Source of the DNA: Chitinophaga filiformis
Lineage (GTDB): Bacteria > Bacteroidota > Bacteroidia > Chitinophagales > Chitinophagaceae
Reading direction: 5' to 3'
Length of the DNA stretch: 64,000 nt
Assembly: GCF_021646545.1 (NCBI RefSeq)
Contig: NZ_JAKIRP010000010.1
Span: 186,001 to 250,000, forward strand
A program made the position numbers and the translations under genes. Below, in pieces: positions 18,101 to 27,497 of the stretch. Under the pieces are notes generated by a model. It ran no database searches. It had not been told where the DNA came from and saw only the letters and a list, made by a program, of their open reading frames with translations. Position 1 is the first letter of the stretch, and every line of letters starts with the position of its first letter.

Positions 18101-19424
18101 TCGGAGCACGGTTTAACATTACAGGATGTCCTTTCAGTACATTCTCCAGGATATCCCAAACCACTGCTTCTTTTCTGTCTACCAGCTTCTTCGCTGATTT
18201 TACCGTTTTAACGATACCTCTTTCTATCAGTTTACGGATGATGAACGGTTTGAACAGCTCAGCCGCCATATCCTTAGGCAAACCACACTCGTGCAGTTTC
18301 AGCTCAGGACCTACCACGATAACGGAACGACCAGAATAGTCAACACGTTTACCCAACAGGTTCTGACGGAAACGACCTTGTTTACCTTTCAGTACGTCAG
18401 ACAGGGATTTCAGTGCACGTCCGCCTTCTGCTTTCACCGCATTTGATTTACGGGAGTTATCGAAGAGGGAGTCAACTGCTTCCTGCAGCATACGTTTTTC
18501 GTTACGTAAGATCACCTCTGGCGCCTTGATCTCGATCAGACGTTTCAGACGGTTGTTACGGATAATTACCCTGCGATACAGGTCGTTCAGGTCAGAAGAC
18601 GCGAAACGGCCACCATCCAATGGAACTAACGGACGCAGTTCCGGTGGTACTACAGGAATATATTGCATTACCATCCACTCAGGACGGTTTTCTACACGAC
18701 CATTTGCTTCACGGAAAGCTTCCACCACGCTCAGACGTTTCAGGGCTTCTGCCTTACGTTGCTGGCTGGTTTCAGTTGCCGCCTGGTTACGCAGCTGGTA
18801 AGAAAGGCTATCCAGATCAATTCTGGCCAACATCATTTCTACCGCTTCAGCACCCATCTTGGCGATGAACTTGTTTGGATCCTCGTCAGGCAACAGCTGG
18901 TTGTCTTTCGGCAGGGTATCCAGTATGTCGAGATATTCTTCTTCTGTCAGCAGGTCGCCGTAGTTCAGGCCTTTCTCCTGTTTAGCGCCAGCCTGTATGA
19001 TCACGTACCTTTCGTAGTAAACGATGGTTTCGAGTTTTTTAGAACTCATACCCAGCAGGTAACCGATCTTATTAGGTAATGATTTAAAGTACCAGATGTG
19101 TACTACAGGCACAACCAGGCGGATGTGACCCATTCTTTCACGACGTACCTTTTTCTCAGTTACTTCCACACCGCAACGGTCACACACTATACCCTTGTAA
19201 CGGATACGTTTGTATTTTCCGCAATAGCACTCATAGTCCTTTACGGGGCCGAAGATCCTTTCACAGAATAAACCATCACGCTCCGGCTTGTAAGTACGGT
19301 AGTTGATGGTTTCCGGCTTCAGCACTTCCCCATATGAGCGCTCCAGGATGGAATCCGGAGAAGCCAGACTAATGGTAATGCTGCTAAAGTTTGATTTAGG
19401 ACGATTTTCTTTCTTGATGGCCAT
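15129..19424 (-). CDS. rpoC: DNA-directed RNA polymerase subunit beta'
   Basis: 1431 residues, the normal length in Bacteroidetes. The N-terminal zinc site CYCGKYKRIRYKGIVCDRC is at about 66-90. The catalytic Mg-binding loop NADFDGDQMAVHVPLS is at about 465. The second zinc site includes CESRRGVCVKCYG near 905, and the bridge/trigger region contains GIIAAQSIGEPGTQLT. Forms the catalytic centre and DNA clamp with RpoB. It starts 148 bp after rpoB and ends the operon before a strong terminator. The acidic end FDEEE is typical. Confidence 0.99.
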   Translation of the reverse strand: MAIKKENRPKSNFSSITISLASPDSILERSYGEVLKPETINYRTYKPERDGLFCERIFGPVKDYECYCGKYKRIRYKGIVCDRCGVEVTEKKVRRERMGHIRLVVPVVHIWYFKSLPNKIGYLLGMSSKKLETIVYYERYVIIQAGAKQEKGLNYGDLLTEEEYLDILDTLPKDNQLLPDEDPNKFIAKMGAEAVEMMLARIDLDSLSYQLRNQAATETSQQRKAEALKRLSVVEAFREANGRVENRPEWMVMQYIPVVPPELRPLVPLDGGRFASSDLNDLYRRVIIRNNRLKRLIEIKAPEVILRNEKRMLQEAVDSLFDNSRKSNAVKAEGGRALKSLSDVLKGKQGRFRQNLLGKRVDYSGRSVIVVGPELKLHECGLPKDMAAELFKPFIIRKLIERGIVKTVKSAKKLVDRKEAVVWDILENVLKGHPVMLNRAPTLHRLSIQAFQPKLVEGKAIQLHPLVCSAFNADFDGDQMAVHVPLSNAAILEAQLLMLSSHNILNPQNGTPITLPSQDMVLGLYYITKGKKSTPTEKVEGEGKAFYSAEEVIIAYNEQRVNLHANIRVRATVRNEKGELETKLIETTVGRVIFNQHVPKEAGYVNALLTKKSLREIIGDIIKYTDIPKTAKFLDDIKQLGFRTAFRGGLSFNINDLIIPEVKQHMIDGASSEVDEVWDNYNMGLITNNERYNQIIDIWSRVDTKVTETLIRELANDKQGFNSVYMMLDSGARGSKQQIKQLAGLRGLMAKPRKSGSTGSEIIENPILSNFKDGLNVLEYFISTHGARKGLADTALKTADAGYLTRRLVDVAQDVVINEEDCGTLRGIATSALKDNEEVVEPLYDRILGRTSLHDVFDPHTEELIVEAGSLITEDIAHRIENSAIDTVEIRSVLTCESRRGVCVKCYGKNLATGYVTQRGDAVGIIAAQSIGEPGTQLTLRTFHVGGVAGSTSVDTGLQAKFDGTIQFDGLRTTTYENNEGEKVQVVIGRTGELRIMDVKNDRLLITNNIPYGSTLLVKDGQKVAKGDMICTWDPYNAVIVSEIAGNIRFDSIIEGITFREEADEQTGHREKVVIETKDKNKIPSIFVDGNKEVKSYNLPVGSHIVIEEGEAVRAGQVIVKIPRVLGKLRDITGGLPRVTELFEARNPSNPAIVSEIDGVVAFGNIKRGNREIIIESREGHIKKYLVPLTRHILVQDGDFVKAGTALSDGSITPADILSIKGPFAVQEYLVNEIQEVYRLQGVKINDKHIEVIVRQMMRKVNIEDPGDTRFLEGDTTDKFEFFEENDNIFDKKVVTEAGDSTVLKAGQIVTLRQVREENSLLRRADKKLVEFRDAKPATSSPLLQGITKASLGTHSWISAASFQETTKVLSSAAINGKTDDMLGLKENVITGHLIPAGTGLREFENMIVGSKEEYDILASSKEVFQFDEEE

Positions 19425-19572
19425 TGTATGTTGTTTAAAGAAAATTCACATGTTATTCAGTCCGCGGGCATAGACAGCGTCCATGGAGACCGTGTCTGAT
19501 TATCTAAAGCCTAAGGCCCATAGTCTAAAGCGGTTGCTTAAGACTATGGACCATCAACTTATGGACTAATTA
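19425..19572 (-). other. rpoB-rpoC spacer with imperfect inverted repeat
   Basis: A 148-bp spacer holding an inverted repeat (CCATAGTCT at about 19525-19533 and AGACTATGG at about 19542-19551 with extra pairing inside). There is no U-run, so it is more likely an RNA-processing or pausing element than a terminator. Confidence 0.45.
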
Positions 19573-22500
19573 TTAATCAAATTTCAAATCCAGACCCAGA
19601 CCGCGGAGCTCATGTATCAATACATTGAATGATTCCGGTACGCCTGCTTTTGGTATGTTATCGCCTTTAACGATAGACTCATATGCTTTGGCACGGCCTA
19701 CAATGTCATCAGACTTAATGGTTAACAGCTCCTGCAGGATGTTGGATGCACCATATGCTTCCAGTGCCCACACCTCCATCTCACCAAAACGCTGACCACC
19801 GAACTGCGCCTTACCACCCAACGGCTGTTGTGTAATGAGACTGTATGGTCCGATAGAACGGGCGTGCATCTTGTCATCAACCATGTGGCTCAGTTTGAGC
19901 ATGTAGATAACACCCACAGTGGCTTTCTGGTGGAAACGCTCACCGGTTTCGCCATCGTACAGGTAAGTATGGCCGAAGCTTGGCAGACCTGCTTCGTTGA
20001 TATATTTGGCAATTTCCTCAGTGGTAGCACCATCAAAGATCGGCGTTGCAAACTTCACTCCGAGTTTCAGACCAGCCCAACCCAGTACTGTTTCGTAGAT
20101 CTGTCCAAGGTTCATACGGGAAGGTACGCCCAATGGGTTCAATACGATATCTACCGGTGTGCCGTCTTCCAGGAATGGCATGTCTTCATCACGTACGATC
20201 TTCGCAACAATACCCTTGTTACCGTGACGTCCCGCCATCTTATCACCCACTTTCAGCTTACGTTTGCTGGCCAGGTAAACCTTCGCCAGTTTCAGTACGC
20301 CCGCTGGCAGCTCATCACCAATTGAAATGTTGAACTTCTCACGTTTGTAACGTCCCAGTTCCTCATTGTACTTGATGTTATAGTTGTGCAGCAGTGTGTT
20401 GATCTGATCGTTGGTCACCTCGTCGGTGGTCCAGCCGAGCGGATTCACGTTCTGGAAGTCTATGTTAGCCAGGTTCTTGGAAGAGAACTTAGAGCCTTTG
20501 GAGATCAATACTTCACCGTAAGTGTTGGTGATACCCTGAGAGGTTTTATCCTTCAGCAGTGTCAGCAACTTACTCATCAGCACTTCCAGCAGGTCTTCTT
20601 CGTTCTTCTGGTGTACTTTTTCCAGTTTCTCCAGCGCCGCTTTTTCACGCGTCTTGGAGTTCTTATCTTTCTTGGCGCGGCTGAACAGTTTCTTGTCAAT
20701 TACCACACCTTCTGTGCTTGGAGGCGCCTTCAGGGAAGCGTCTTTCGCATCAGAAGCCTTGTCACCGAAGATCGCACGCAGCAGTTTTTCTTCAGGAGAA
20801 GGATCAGATTCACCACGTGGAGTGATCTTACCGATCAGGATATCTCCCTCCTTAATGTGCGCACCAACACGGATGATACCGTTCTGGTCCAGATCTTTGG
20901 TAGCTTCTTCACTTACGTTCGGAATATCCGGGGTCAGTTCTTCCTCACCCAGTTTCGTATCACGTACTTCCAGCTCGTACTCATCGATGTGGATGGAAGT
21001 GAAGAGGTCTTCACGGCCCACACGCTCAGAGATTACGATCGCATCCTCAAAGTTGTAACCTTTCCATGGCATGAACGCCACTTTCATGTTACGGCCCAGC
21101 GCCAGTTCACCACCACGGGTAGCATAACCTTCTGTAAGGAAGTCTCCTTCTACCAGCTGCTGTCCTTTCTTAACGGCAGGACGCAGGTTGATACAGGTGC
21201 TCTGGTTGGTTTTAACGAACTTGGTCAGCTGATATATCTTCAGGTCATCTTCAAATGACACGAGTTTCTGCATTTCATCACGCTCGTAACGAACATGAAT
21301 TTCATTTGCATCCACGAATTCAACCACACCTTTACCTTCAGCGGTGATCTGCAGACGGGAGTCGCGCGCTGCTTTACCTTCCAGACCGGTACCTACGATA
21401 GGCACCTGCGGATTGATCAGCGGTACGGCCTGACGTTGCATGTTTGATCCCATCAAAGCACGGTTGGCGTCATCGTGTTCCAGGAACGGAATCAGGGAAG
21501 CGCTCAGACCCACGATCTGGTTCGGAGCAACGTCCATGTATTCAACTTCACCTTTATCGAGGATCGGGAAGTCACCGGTTTCACGGGATTTCACCTTGTC
21601 GTTAACAAAGTGGCCGCCTTCATCCAGTGGTGCGTTTGCCTGTGCGATCTTTACAGAATCTTCTTCTTCAGCGCTCAGGAACTGCACTTTATCCATGTCA
21701 ACTTTACCATCATTCACCTTACGGTAAGGCGTTTCGATAAAGCCCATGTCGTTCACTTTTGCGTGTACGCACAGTGTGGAGATCAGACCGATGTTCGGAC
21801 CTTCCGGTGTTTCAATGGTACAGAGACGGCCATAGTGGCTATAGTGTACGTCACGCACCTCGAAACCTGCTCTTTCACGGCTAAGACCACCGGGTCCGAG
21901 TGCAGAGATACGACGCTTGTGCGTGATCTCAGACAGCGGGTTCGTCTGATCCAGGAACTGGCTCAGCTGGCTGGTACCGAAGAAGGAGTTGATTACGGAA
22001 GACAGTGTCCTTGCATTGATCAGGTCCACCGGTGTGAATACCTCATTGTCACGAACGTTCATTCTCTCACGGATGGTACGGGCCATACGGGCCAGACCAA
22101 CACCAAACTGCGCATATAACTGTTCGCCCACGGTACGCACCCTACGGTTGCTCAGGTGATCGATATCATCGATCTCCGCTTTACTGTTGGTGAGCTGTAC
22201 CAGGTATTTAATGATCGCGATGATATCTTCTTTGGTCAGCACTTTCATGTTCAGCGGTGTAGGCAGACCCAGTTTCCTGTTGATCTTGTAACGGCCTACA
22301 TCTCCGAGGTCATAACGCTTGTCAGAGAAGAATAATTTATCGATGATACCCCTTGCTGTTTCATCATCCGGCGCATCGGCACCACGCAACTGGCGGTAGA
22401 TGTGCTGAACTGCTTCCAGCTCGGAGTTGGATGTATCTTTATTTAAAGTATTGTAAATGATAGAGAAGTCGCCGCTCACCTCTTCTTTCTGCACAAACAC

Positions 22501-23382
22501 GCTCTTCACGCCCATATCCACGATCGTCTCGATATTCGCTTCGTCCAGGATACTGTCACGCTCCAGCATGATCTCATTACGCTCGATGCTCACTACTTCA
22601 CCGGTATCTTCATCCACGAAATCTTCTACCCAGCTTCTGAGTACGCGTGCACCCAGTTTCTTACCGGCATATTTTTCCAGGCTCTTCTTGTCTGCTTTTA
22701 CTTCGTCAGCCATTCCAAAGAGCTGCAGAATGTCCTTGTCTGTTTCGTAGCCGATCGCACGCAGAAGGGTAGTTACAGGGAACTTCTTCTTACGGTCGAT
22801 GTAAGCGTACATCACATTGTTAATGTCAGTTGCAAACTCCATCCACGCCCCTTTGAACGGAATCACCCTTGCAGAGTAGATTTTAGTACCGTTTGGATGT
22901 ATGGACTGTCCGAAGAATACACCAGGAGAACGGTGGAGCTGAGATACTACCACGCGCTCTGCGCCGTTGATCACGAATGTACCTCTAGGGGTCATGTAGG
23001 GTATATTCCCGAGGAATACGTCCTGCACAATCGTCTGGAAGTCAACGTGCTCCTCATCGTTACAGCTCAGGCGTAATTTCGCCTTCAGCGGTACAGAATA
23101 GGTAAGCCCACGTTCAATACATTCCTCTATAGTATATCGCGGAGGGTCTACAAAGTAGTCCAGAAACTCCAGATTAAAGATGTTACGGGTATCTGTAATC
23201 GGGAAGTTCTCCTTAAATACTTTAAAAAGGCCTTCATTGTTACGTTTGTCTGGTGTGGTTTCTAACTGGAAGAAATCCTTGAAAGATTGGATTTGGATAG
23301 CCAACAGATCCGGTGTCTCAGTAACTTGTTTGATCTTTCCAAAATTTACTCTTTCGTTTGTTTGGGCTTTTTTTAGAGACAT
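19573..23382 (-). CDS. rpoB: DNA-directed RNA polymerase subunit beta
   Basis: 1269 residues, normal for the phylum. The rifampicin pocket is intact: FFGTSQLSQFLDQTNPLSEI then THKRRISALGPGGL, keeping the residues equivalent to E. coli D516, H526 and S531, so a drug-sensitive form is predicted. Downstream are TIETPEGPNIGLI, the active-site region GRHGNKGIVAKI, and the C-terminal GGKAQFGGQRFGEMEVWALEAYG that packs against RpoC. It follows rplL after a 246-bp spacer containing a hairpin. Confidence 0.99.
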   Translation of the reverse strand: MSLKKAQTNERVNFGKIKQVTETPDLLAIQIQSFKDFFQLETTPDKRNNEGLFKVFKENFPITDTRNIFNLEFLDYFVDPPRYTIEECIERGLTYSVPLKAKLRLSCNDEEHVDFQTIVQDVFLGNIPYMTPRGTFVINGAERVVVSQLHRSPGVFFGQSIHPNGTKIYSARVIPFKGAWMEFATDINNVMYAYIDRKKKFPVTTLLRAIGYETDKDILQLFGMADEVKADKKSLEKYAGKKLGARVLRSWVEDFVDEDTGEVVSIERNEIMLERDSILDEANIETIVDMGVKSVFVQKEEVSGDFSIIYNTLNKDTSNSELEAVQHIYRQLRGADAPDDETARGIIDKLFFSDKRYDLGDVGRYKINRKLGLPTPLNMKVLTKEDIIAIIKYLVQLTNSKAEIDDIDHLSNRRVRTVGEQLYAQFGVGLARMARTIRERMNVRDNEVFTPVDLINARTLSSVINSFFGTSQLSQFLDQTNPLSEITHKRRISALGPGGLSRERAGFEVRDVHYSHYGRLCTIETPEGPNIGLISTLCVHAKVNDMGFIETPYRKVNDGKVDMDKVQFLSAEEEDSVKIAQANAPLDEGGHFVNDKVKSRETGDFPILDKGEVEYMDVAPNQIVGLSASLIPFLEHDDANRALMGSNMQRQAVPLINPQVPIVGTGLEGKAARDSRLQITAEGKGVVEFVDANEIHVRYERDEMQKLVSFEDDLKIYQLTKFVKTNQSTCINLRPAVKKGQQLVEGDFLTEGYATRGGELALGRNMKVAFMPWKGYNFEDAIVISERVGREDLFTSIHIDEYELEVRDTKLGEEELTPDIPNVSEEATKDLDQNGIIRVGAHIKEGDILIGKITPRGESDPSPEEKLLRAIFGDKASDAKDASLKAPPSTEGVVIDKKLFSRAKKDKNSKTREKAALEKLEKVHQKNEEDLLEVLMSKLLTLLKDKTSQGITNTYGEVLISKGSKFSSKNLANIDFQNVNPLGWTTDEVTNDQINTLLHNYNIKYNEELGRYKREKFNISIGDELPAGVLKLAKVYLASKRKLKVGDKMAGRHGNKGIVAKIVRDEDMPFLEDGTPVDIVLNPLGVPSRMNLGQIYETVLGWAGLKLGVKFATPIFDGATTEEIAKYINEAGLPSFGHTYLYDGETGERFHQKATVGVIYMLKLSHMVDDKMHARSIGPYSLITQQPLGGKAQFGGQRFGEMEVWALEAYGASNILQELLTIKSDDIVGRAKAYESIVKGDNIPKAGVPESFNVLIHELRGLGLDLKFD

Positions 23383-23569
23383 ATTCGAAGTTAGCAGTTA
23401 TATTAACTTATATAATATTGTGAAGTAAATCACAACATGAATCGGGGAAATTAAGACATCTTTGTCAAATACCCTCAAAAATTTCTGTCTTCTCTGTTGT
23501 GTCAAATCCACCGACCTGGTGATTCCCCCTTTTTGACGCTCCGAAAAGACACTTTCCCAAAGGGAAGAA

Positions 23570-23598
23570 GGCCAAAAGTGCCAGAAGCACTTTTGACC
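23570..23598 (-). promoter_or_regulatory. Hairpin in the rplL-rpoB spacer (possible attenuator)
   Basis: Arms 23570-23581 and 23587-23598 pair along 12 bp with one G-T wobble and a 5-nt loop. It sits 31 bp after rplL. There is no clean U-run, but position matches the partial terminator known between rplL and rpoB in enterobacteria, which lowers polymerase relative to ribosomal protein. A second short palindrome (about 23553-23566, CCCAAAGGG-type) follows. Attenuator role is inferred. Confidence 0.45.
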
Positions 23599-23628
23599 TT
23601 TATAAAGAGGTATCCTTTAAGCAAAGAA

Positions 23629-24003
23629 TTACTGAATTTCAACTTCAGCACCAGCTTCTGTCAGCTTAGCCTTCAGATCTTCTGCCTCAGCTTTGGAAAC
23701 GCCTTCTTTCAGTGATTTAGGCGCACCGTCTACCAGTTCCTTAGCTTCTTTCAGACCAAGACCGGTCAGATCTTTAACGATCTTCACTACGTTCAGTTTG
23801 CTAGCACCTGCATTTTTCAGGATAACGTTGAAGGCAGTTTTTTCTTCAGCAGCAGCAGCACCGCCACCACCATCAGCAGAAACTACAACTGCAGCAGCAG
23901 CTGGTTCGATACCATATTCAGATTTCAGGAAATCTGCCAGTTCTTGCACTTCCTTAACAGTTAAACCTACTAATTGTTCGGCTAAAGCTTTAACGTCTGC
24001 CAT
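23629..24003 (-). CDS. rplL: 50S ribosomal protein L7/L12
   Basis: 124 residues: N-terminal dimerisation helix pair (VKALAEQLVGLTVKEVQELA), an Ala/Gly-rich hinge at about 36-52, and the C-terminal domain with KLNVVKIVKDLTGLGLKEAK that recruits translation factors. Directly follows rplJ (96-bp spacer) in the standard order. Confidence 0.98.
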   Translation of the reverse strand: MADVKALAEQLVGLTVKEVQELADFLKSEYGIEPAAAAVVVSADGGGGAAAAEEKTAFNVILKNAGASKLNVVKIVKDLTGLGLKEAKELVDGAPKSLKEGVSKAEAEDLKAKLTEAGAEVEIQ

Positions 24004-24099
24004 TGTATAATGTTTTTAAGAATTTTAAAGATTGTAATAATTTATATTGTGACTTGGAAGCCAGTGTTGTTTTGCGCGCCTGTCAAGGCATTCAGCCAA

Positions 24100-24627
24100 T
24101 TACTCAGCTGCAGGTGCTTCTGCGCCGGCACCTTCTTTCTTAGCTTTCTCAAGCAAACCAGCGAGAACGCGTTTTGCAGGAGATTGCAACAGACCGATAA
24201 CGTCTCCAATGAGTTCGTTCTTGGTCTTGATCTTAACCAGGGTAGCCAGTTGAGCGTCGCCAGTGTAGATTTCGTCACCTACGAAAGCTGCTTTCAGCTC
24301 TGGTTTTTCTGTTTTCTTGTTGTCCTTACGGAAAGAAGAGATGATCAGAGCCGGCTCTTTAGGGCTGTCAGAGAACATCAGGGCAGTAACGCCGTTCAGC
24401 GCGTCGAATACACCCGCATATTTCTCCTTATCCAGAGATTCCAGCGCCTTGCGGATCAGGGTGTTCTTAGCCACCTTCATTTCCACTTTCTTATCGAAAC
24501 AAACCCTTCTCAGCGTGTTCACCTGCTCAACAGTCAGAGACTCGGTGTTGGTGATGTAGAAGTTGTTATATTGAGAGAACTTACCTTTCAGCAGTTCAAT
24601 CGCTTCATTTTTTTGATCTTTGTTCAT
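24100..24627 (-). CDS. rplJ: 50S ribosomal protein L10
   Basis: 175 residues. Starts MNKDQKNEAIELLKGKF; the NTLRRVCFDKKVEMKVAKNTL segment is the rRNA-binding part and the helical C-terminus (IGLLQSPAKRVLAGLLEKAK) holds L7/L12 dimers. Ends in an Ala-rich tail. In other bacteria L10 with L12 represses the rplJL message; the 77-bp leader after rplA could host such a site, but I did not identify one. Confidence 0.98.
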   Translation of the reverse strand: MNKDQKNEAIELLKGKFSQYNNFYITNTESLTVEQVNTLRRVCFDKKVEMKVAKNTLIRKALESLDKEKYAGVFDALNGVTALMFSDSPKEPALIISSFRKDNKKTEKPELKAAFVGDEIYTGDAQLATLVKIKTKNELIGDVIGLLQSPAKRVLAGLLEKAKKEGAGAEAPAAE

Positions 24628-24704
24628 AGCTTTTTGTCAGTTTTTATTGATCCCTAATAACTCTTCCCTCCTTGCGGGGATTCTGTCATTCCAGATTTGA
24701 TCAA

Positions 24705-25394
24705 TTAGTTTTGAACAGATTTTGTGTCAACTGTGATGCTAGGGCTCATTGTGCTCGCCATAGACAGTCCTTTCAGGTAAGTACCTTTCGCTGTAGCTGG
24801 TTTCAGCTTGATGATAGCGTTGATCAACTCCTGAGAATTCTGTTCGATCTTGTCAGAAGCAAATGATACACGGCCAATTGAAGCGTGGATGATACCTGCT
24901 TTATCCACTTTGAAAGTAATCTTACCGCCTTTTACCTCGTTAACTGCAGCTGCCACATCATTGGTAACAGTACCAGTCTTAGGGTTCGGCATCAGGTTAC
25001 GTGGACCCAGGATCTTACCCAGTTTACCGATCTTAGGCATCACAGCAGGAGTTGCTACGATAACGTCGATATCGGTCCAACCAGCTTCGATCTTCTGGAT
25101 GTACTCGTCCAGACCAACATGATCAGCACCAGCTTCTTTTGCAGCAGCTTCTTTATCAGGAGTGCAAAGAACCAGTACACGTTTAGTTTTACCAGTACCG
25201 TGGGGAAGCGTTACGGAACCACGGATAGCCTGGTCTGCTTTCTTGGGATCTACGCCCAGACGGATATGTAAATCGACAGAGCTGTCGAATTTGGTGCAGT
25301 TAATGTCTTTTACAAGTGTGGAAGCTTCTTTCAGGCTGTAAACCTTGTTTTTGTCCACCTTTGTATCGGCTGCTTTTCTTTTCTTAGTTGCCAT
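24705..25394 (-). CDS. rplA: 50S ribosomal protein L1
   Basis: 229 residues from ATG 25394 (MATKKRKAADTKVDKNKV); an in-frame TTG two codons upstream is less likely. Contains LHIRLGVDPKKADQAIRGSV, GTGKTKRVLVL and LGPRNLMPNPKTGTVT, the hallmark L1 stalk protein motifs. 48 bp downstream of rplK. L1 commonly autoregulates the rplKA message. Confidence 0.98.
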   Translation of the reverse strand: MATKKRKAADTKVDKNKVYSLKEASTLVKDINCTKFDSSVDLHIRLGVDPKKADQAIRGSVTLPHGTGKTKRVLVLCTPDKEAAAKEAGADHVGLDEYIQKIEAGWTDIDVIVATPAVMPKIGKLGKILGPRNLMPNPKTGTVTNDVAAAVNEVKGGKITFKVDKAGIIHASIGRVSFASDKIEQNSQELINAIIKLKPATAKGTYLKGLSMASTMSPSITVDTKSVQN

Positions 25395-25442
25395 TTGCAA
25401 AATGTTTTAAAAAGTTAACCTGCTTTCAACAGGGTGACACAA

Positions 25443-25883
25443 TTAATTCCAGGGAGCGTTACCATCTACTGTGATACCCATAGAACGGGCAGTACCAGCT
25501 ACCATCTTCATGGCGCTTTCCTTGGTGAAACAGTTCAGGTCAGCCATTTTGTCCTGAGCTATTGCCTCAATCTGGGCCCAGGTAACTTTACCAACCTTGT
25601 TACGGTTAGGCTCTTTGGAACCACTCTGCAATTTGGCTGCTTCCAGCAGCTGTACAGCAGCAGGAGGCGTCTTAATTACGAAATCAAATGACTTGTCAGT
25701 GTAAACAGTCAGTAACACAGGTAATACCTTACCCATCTTATCCTGGGTACGGGCATTGAACTGCTTACAGAACTCCATGATGTTCACACCTTTAGAACCC
25801 AATGCGGGACCGATCGGAGGTGCAGGATTGGCCTGGCCGCCTTTCACCTGCAATTTCACGTACGTAGCGATCTCTTTTGCCAT
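25443..25883 (-). CDS. rplK: 50S ribosomal protein L11
   Basis: 146 residues from ATG 25883 (MAKEIATYVKLQVKGGQANP). The longer open frame to 25934 lies in the leader and is rejected. PPIGPALGSKGVNIMEFCK is the thiostrepton/GTPase-centre binding N-domain; TVDGNAPWN closes the C-domain. First gene of the rplK-rpoC unit, with its own promoter about 115 bp upstream; unusually it is not next to nusG. Confidence 0.98.
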   Translation of the reverse strand: MAKEIATYVKLQVKGGQANPAPPIGPALGSKGVNIMEFCKQFNARTQDKMGKVLPVLLTVYTDKSFDFVIKTPPAAVQLLEAAKLQSGSKEPNRNKVGKVTWAQIEAIAQDKMADLNCFTKESAMKMVAGTARSMGITVDGNAPWN

Positions 25884-25992
25884 GTTATAAAGTTTAATTT
25901 GGTGAAAACGTCTCGCCTCAGACGAGACTCCCAAAACTAAAAGGAGAAAATTTACTTACTAAAAAGAGAAAATTTACCTTTTAAAGGGGATG

Positions 25993-26026
25993 CAAAGGTA
26001 AATAATAATGAATTAAATCTCAAAAA
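25993..26026 (-). promoter_or_regulatory. Bacteroidetes-type promoter for rplK-rpoC operon
   Basis: On the minus strand a -33 TTTTTG (26021-26026) and a -7 TACCTTTG (25993-26000) are separated by 20 bp, matching the primary sigma consensus of Bacteroidetes (TTTG, 19-21 bp, TAnnTTTG). The start would fall near 25987, giving a leader of about 100 nt. Confidence 0.75.
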
Positions 26027-26172
26027 GAATTTGCTTTCGGGCATTCTTTTTGCTATTATAATCAGTTCGGGTCGAAAATTTTACAATTCTATTGCAAAAG
26101 TATTTTATCTTAACCCAGCAGTAAAAACTTTCCGGGCATAATTATGTCTGTATGGTCGACGACAAATCTAAT

Positions 26173-27384
26173 TTAATTTAATGGAATTCCCATCCAGGTC
26201 GTCTTATAAAATAAAGATTTTCTGAACATCTTCCCCGTCCTGATATATTTGTCCACAAACGCCTGCTCCTCATTCAAACGCTTCTCCAACGAACTTAATG
26301 ACTCCTCCAGCTCACTGATATTGCCCCTGATCGTCCCCTCATTCCGGTTTAATCCTGCCAGGCCCTTCCTGCTCTCCGCCAGCTTCCGCCCTATCGCTTC
26401 TACCATTTCCCTGATCGCACTGTCCGGCTTCGAAGGCTTAAACTGGTTGTTCTTGAACTGCACATATTCATTGAACAGGTTCACAGCCCGGTTATATTGA
26501 TTACTGCTCCTGTTAAAATCATCTATAGCCCTGTTCGCCGCCGCTATCTGCCTGTTCTCTGCTATGTATTTCACCAGGCTCTTATAATATCCCAGCTCAT
26601 GGCTGATCAGCTGGTTGGTCACCCCGTACCCTTCTATCCTGTTGATGACCAGCTGGTATTTCAGCAGATCGTCTTTCATCGTTTCGTAAGCAACCACCGA
26701 ATCTTTATAATTAAATACAGCACGCGCTGCCGCTGCTTTTACATTATTGTCCCGGAACTCTTCATGCCTGTAAGGATGCTCCAGCAACTGCCATAAAGGA
26801 TCAAAAGGCATATGTGTTGTCACAAAAGCTGACGGCGCCACCAGGAAATAACTATCTACCGGCTTCCTCACAAACTTATTATTGTTCACCACACCCGCTC
26901 CCCAGGTCGGATCCGTCATATACCAGGTATCATCCACCTGTACAGCAATCCAGGCATGACTGGCATTATCGATCTTACCGTACGTTTTAGTATACCCGCC
27001 TATCAGATGTACCGGAATACCGGCCTCTTTACAAACCAGGTAATATAAATTCGCGTAACCCTGACAAACTCCGATCCTCGTCCTTAACGTCTTCTGCGCC
27101 GCATCCAGGGTGTCTTTGTAATAGTCCGGACTATACATATTGGCCACATCATAGCCCACATTCCACACCAACCAGCTGTACAACTGGCGGACAAACTCTT
27201 TCTTCGATGTGGTATGCGCCGATAAATAATGGCTCAGGGTAGCCGGTGTAGCCAGGTCTGCCTCCGGTATTACCGGGGCCGCTGGTACCGGGCGTTCGGT
27301 ACTGATTCTTTCCTTAGGCTGGGCATATGATAATGATGCAGAAAATAACGTGATGACAGTTAACAATATAAAAACAATCCTCAT
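26173..27384 (-). CDS. Secreted transglutaminase-like protein with coiled-coil tail
   Basis: 403 residues from ATG 27384 (MRIVFILLTVITLFSAS), whose signal peptide ends near SYAQ; the open frame up to 27465 would bury this signal. The transglutaminase-like core (about 40-190) carries the triad: Cys in GVCQGYANLYYLVCKEAGI, His in NASHAWIAV and Asp in WYMTDPTWG. The C-terminal half (about 200-400) is helical, with heptad-rich LEESLSSLEKRLNEEQ. A periplasmic protease or amidase/cross-linking role is possible for the fold; substrate unknown. It sits, with the divergent DUF1579 gene, inside the normally continuous nusG-rplK region. Confidence 0.85.
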   Translation of the reverse strand: MRIVFILLTVITLFSASLSYAQPKERISTERPVPAAPVIPEADLATPATLSHYLSAHTTSKKEFVRQLYSWLVWNVGYDVANMYSPDYYKDTLDAAQKTLRTRIGVCQGYANLYYLVCKEAGIPVHLIGGYTKTYGKIDNASHAWIAVQVDDTWYMTDPTWGAGVVNNNKFVRKPVDSYFLVAPSAFVTTHMPFDPLWQLLEHPYRHEEFRDNNVKAAAARAVFNYKDSVVAYETMKDDLLKYQLVINRIEGYGVTNQLISHELGYYKSLVKYIAENRQIAAANRAIDDFNRSSNQYNRAVNLFNEYVQFKNNQFKPSKPDSAIREMVEAIGRKLAESRKGLAGLNRNEGTIRGNISELEESLSSLEKRLNEEQAFVDKYIRTGKMFRKSLFYKTTWMGIPLN

Positions 27385-27497
27385 ATGTATAGCGAATATG
27401 TTCGCAAAATTAGTGAATATCAACCAACTTATGCTTCCGGTTAACCCAACCTTCTCTGTTTTCAAACGTTATTGATTACAACAAAACTCCACCAATT

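Noticed and set aside
15849..22119. Long plus-strand open frames inside rpoB and rpoC
   Set aside because: Antisense shadows of highly biased coding sequence; translations are low-complexity and have no family.
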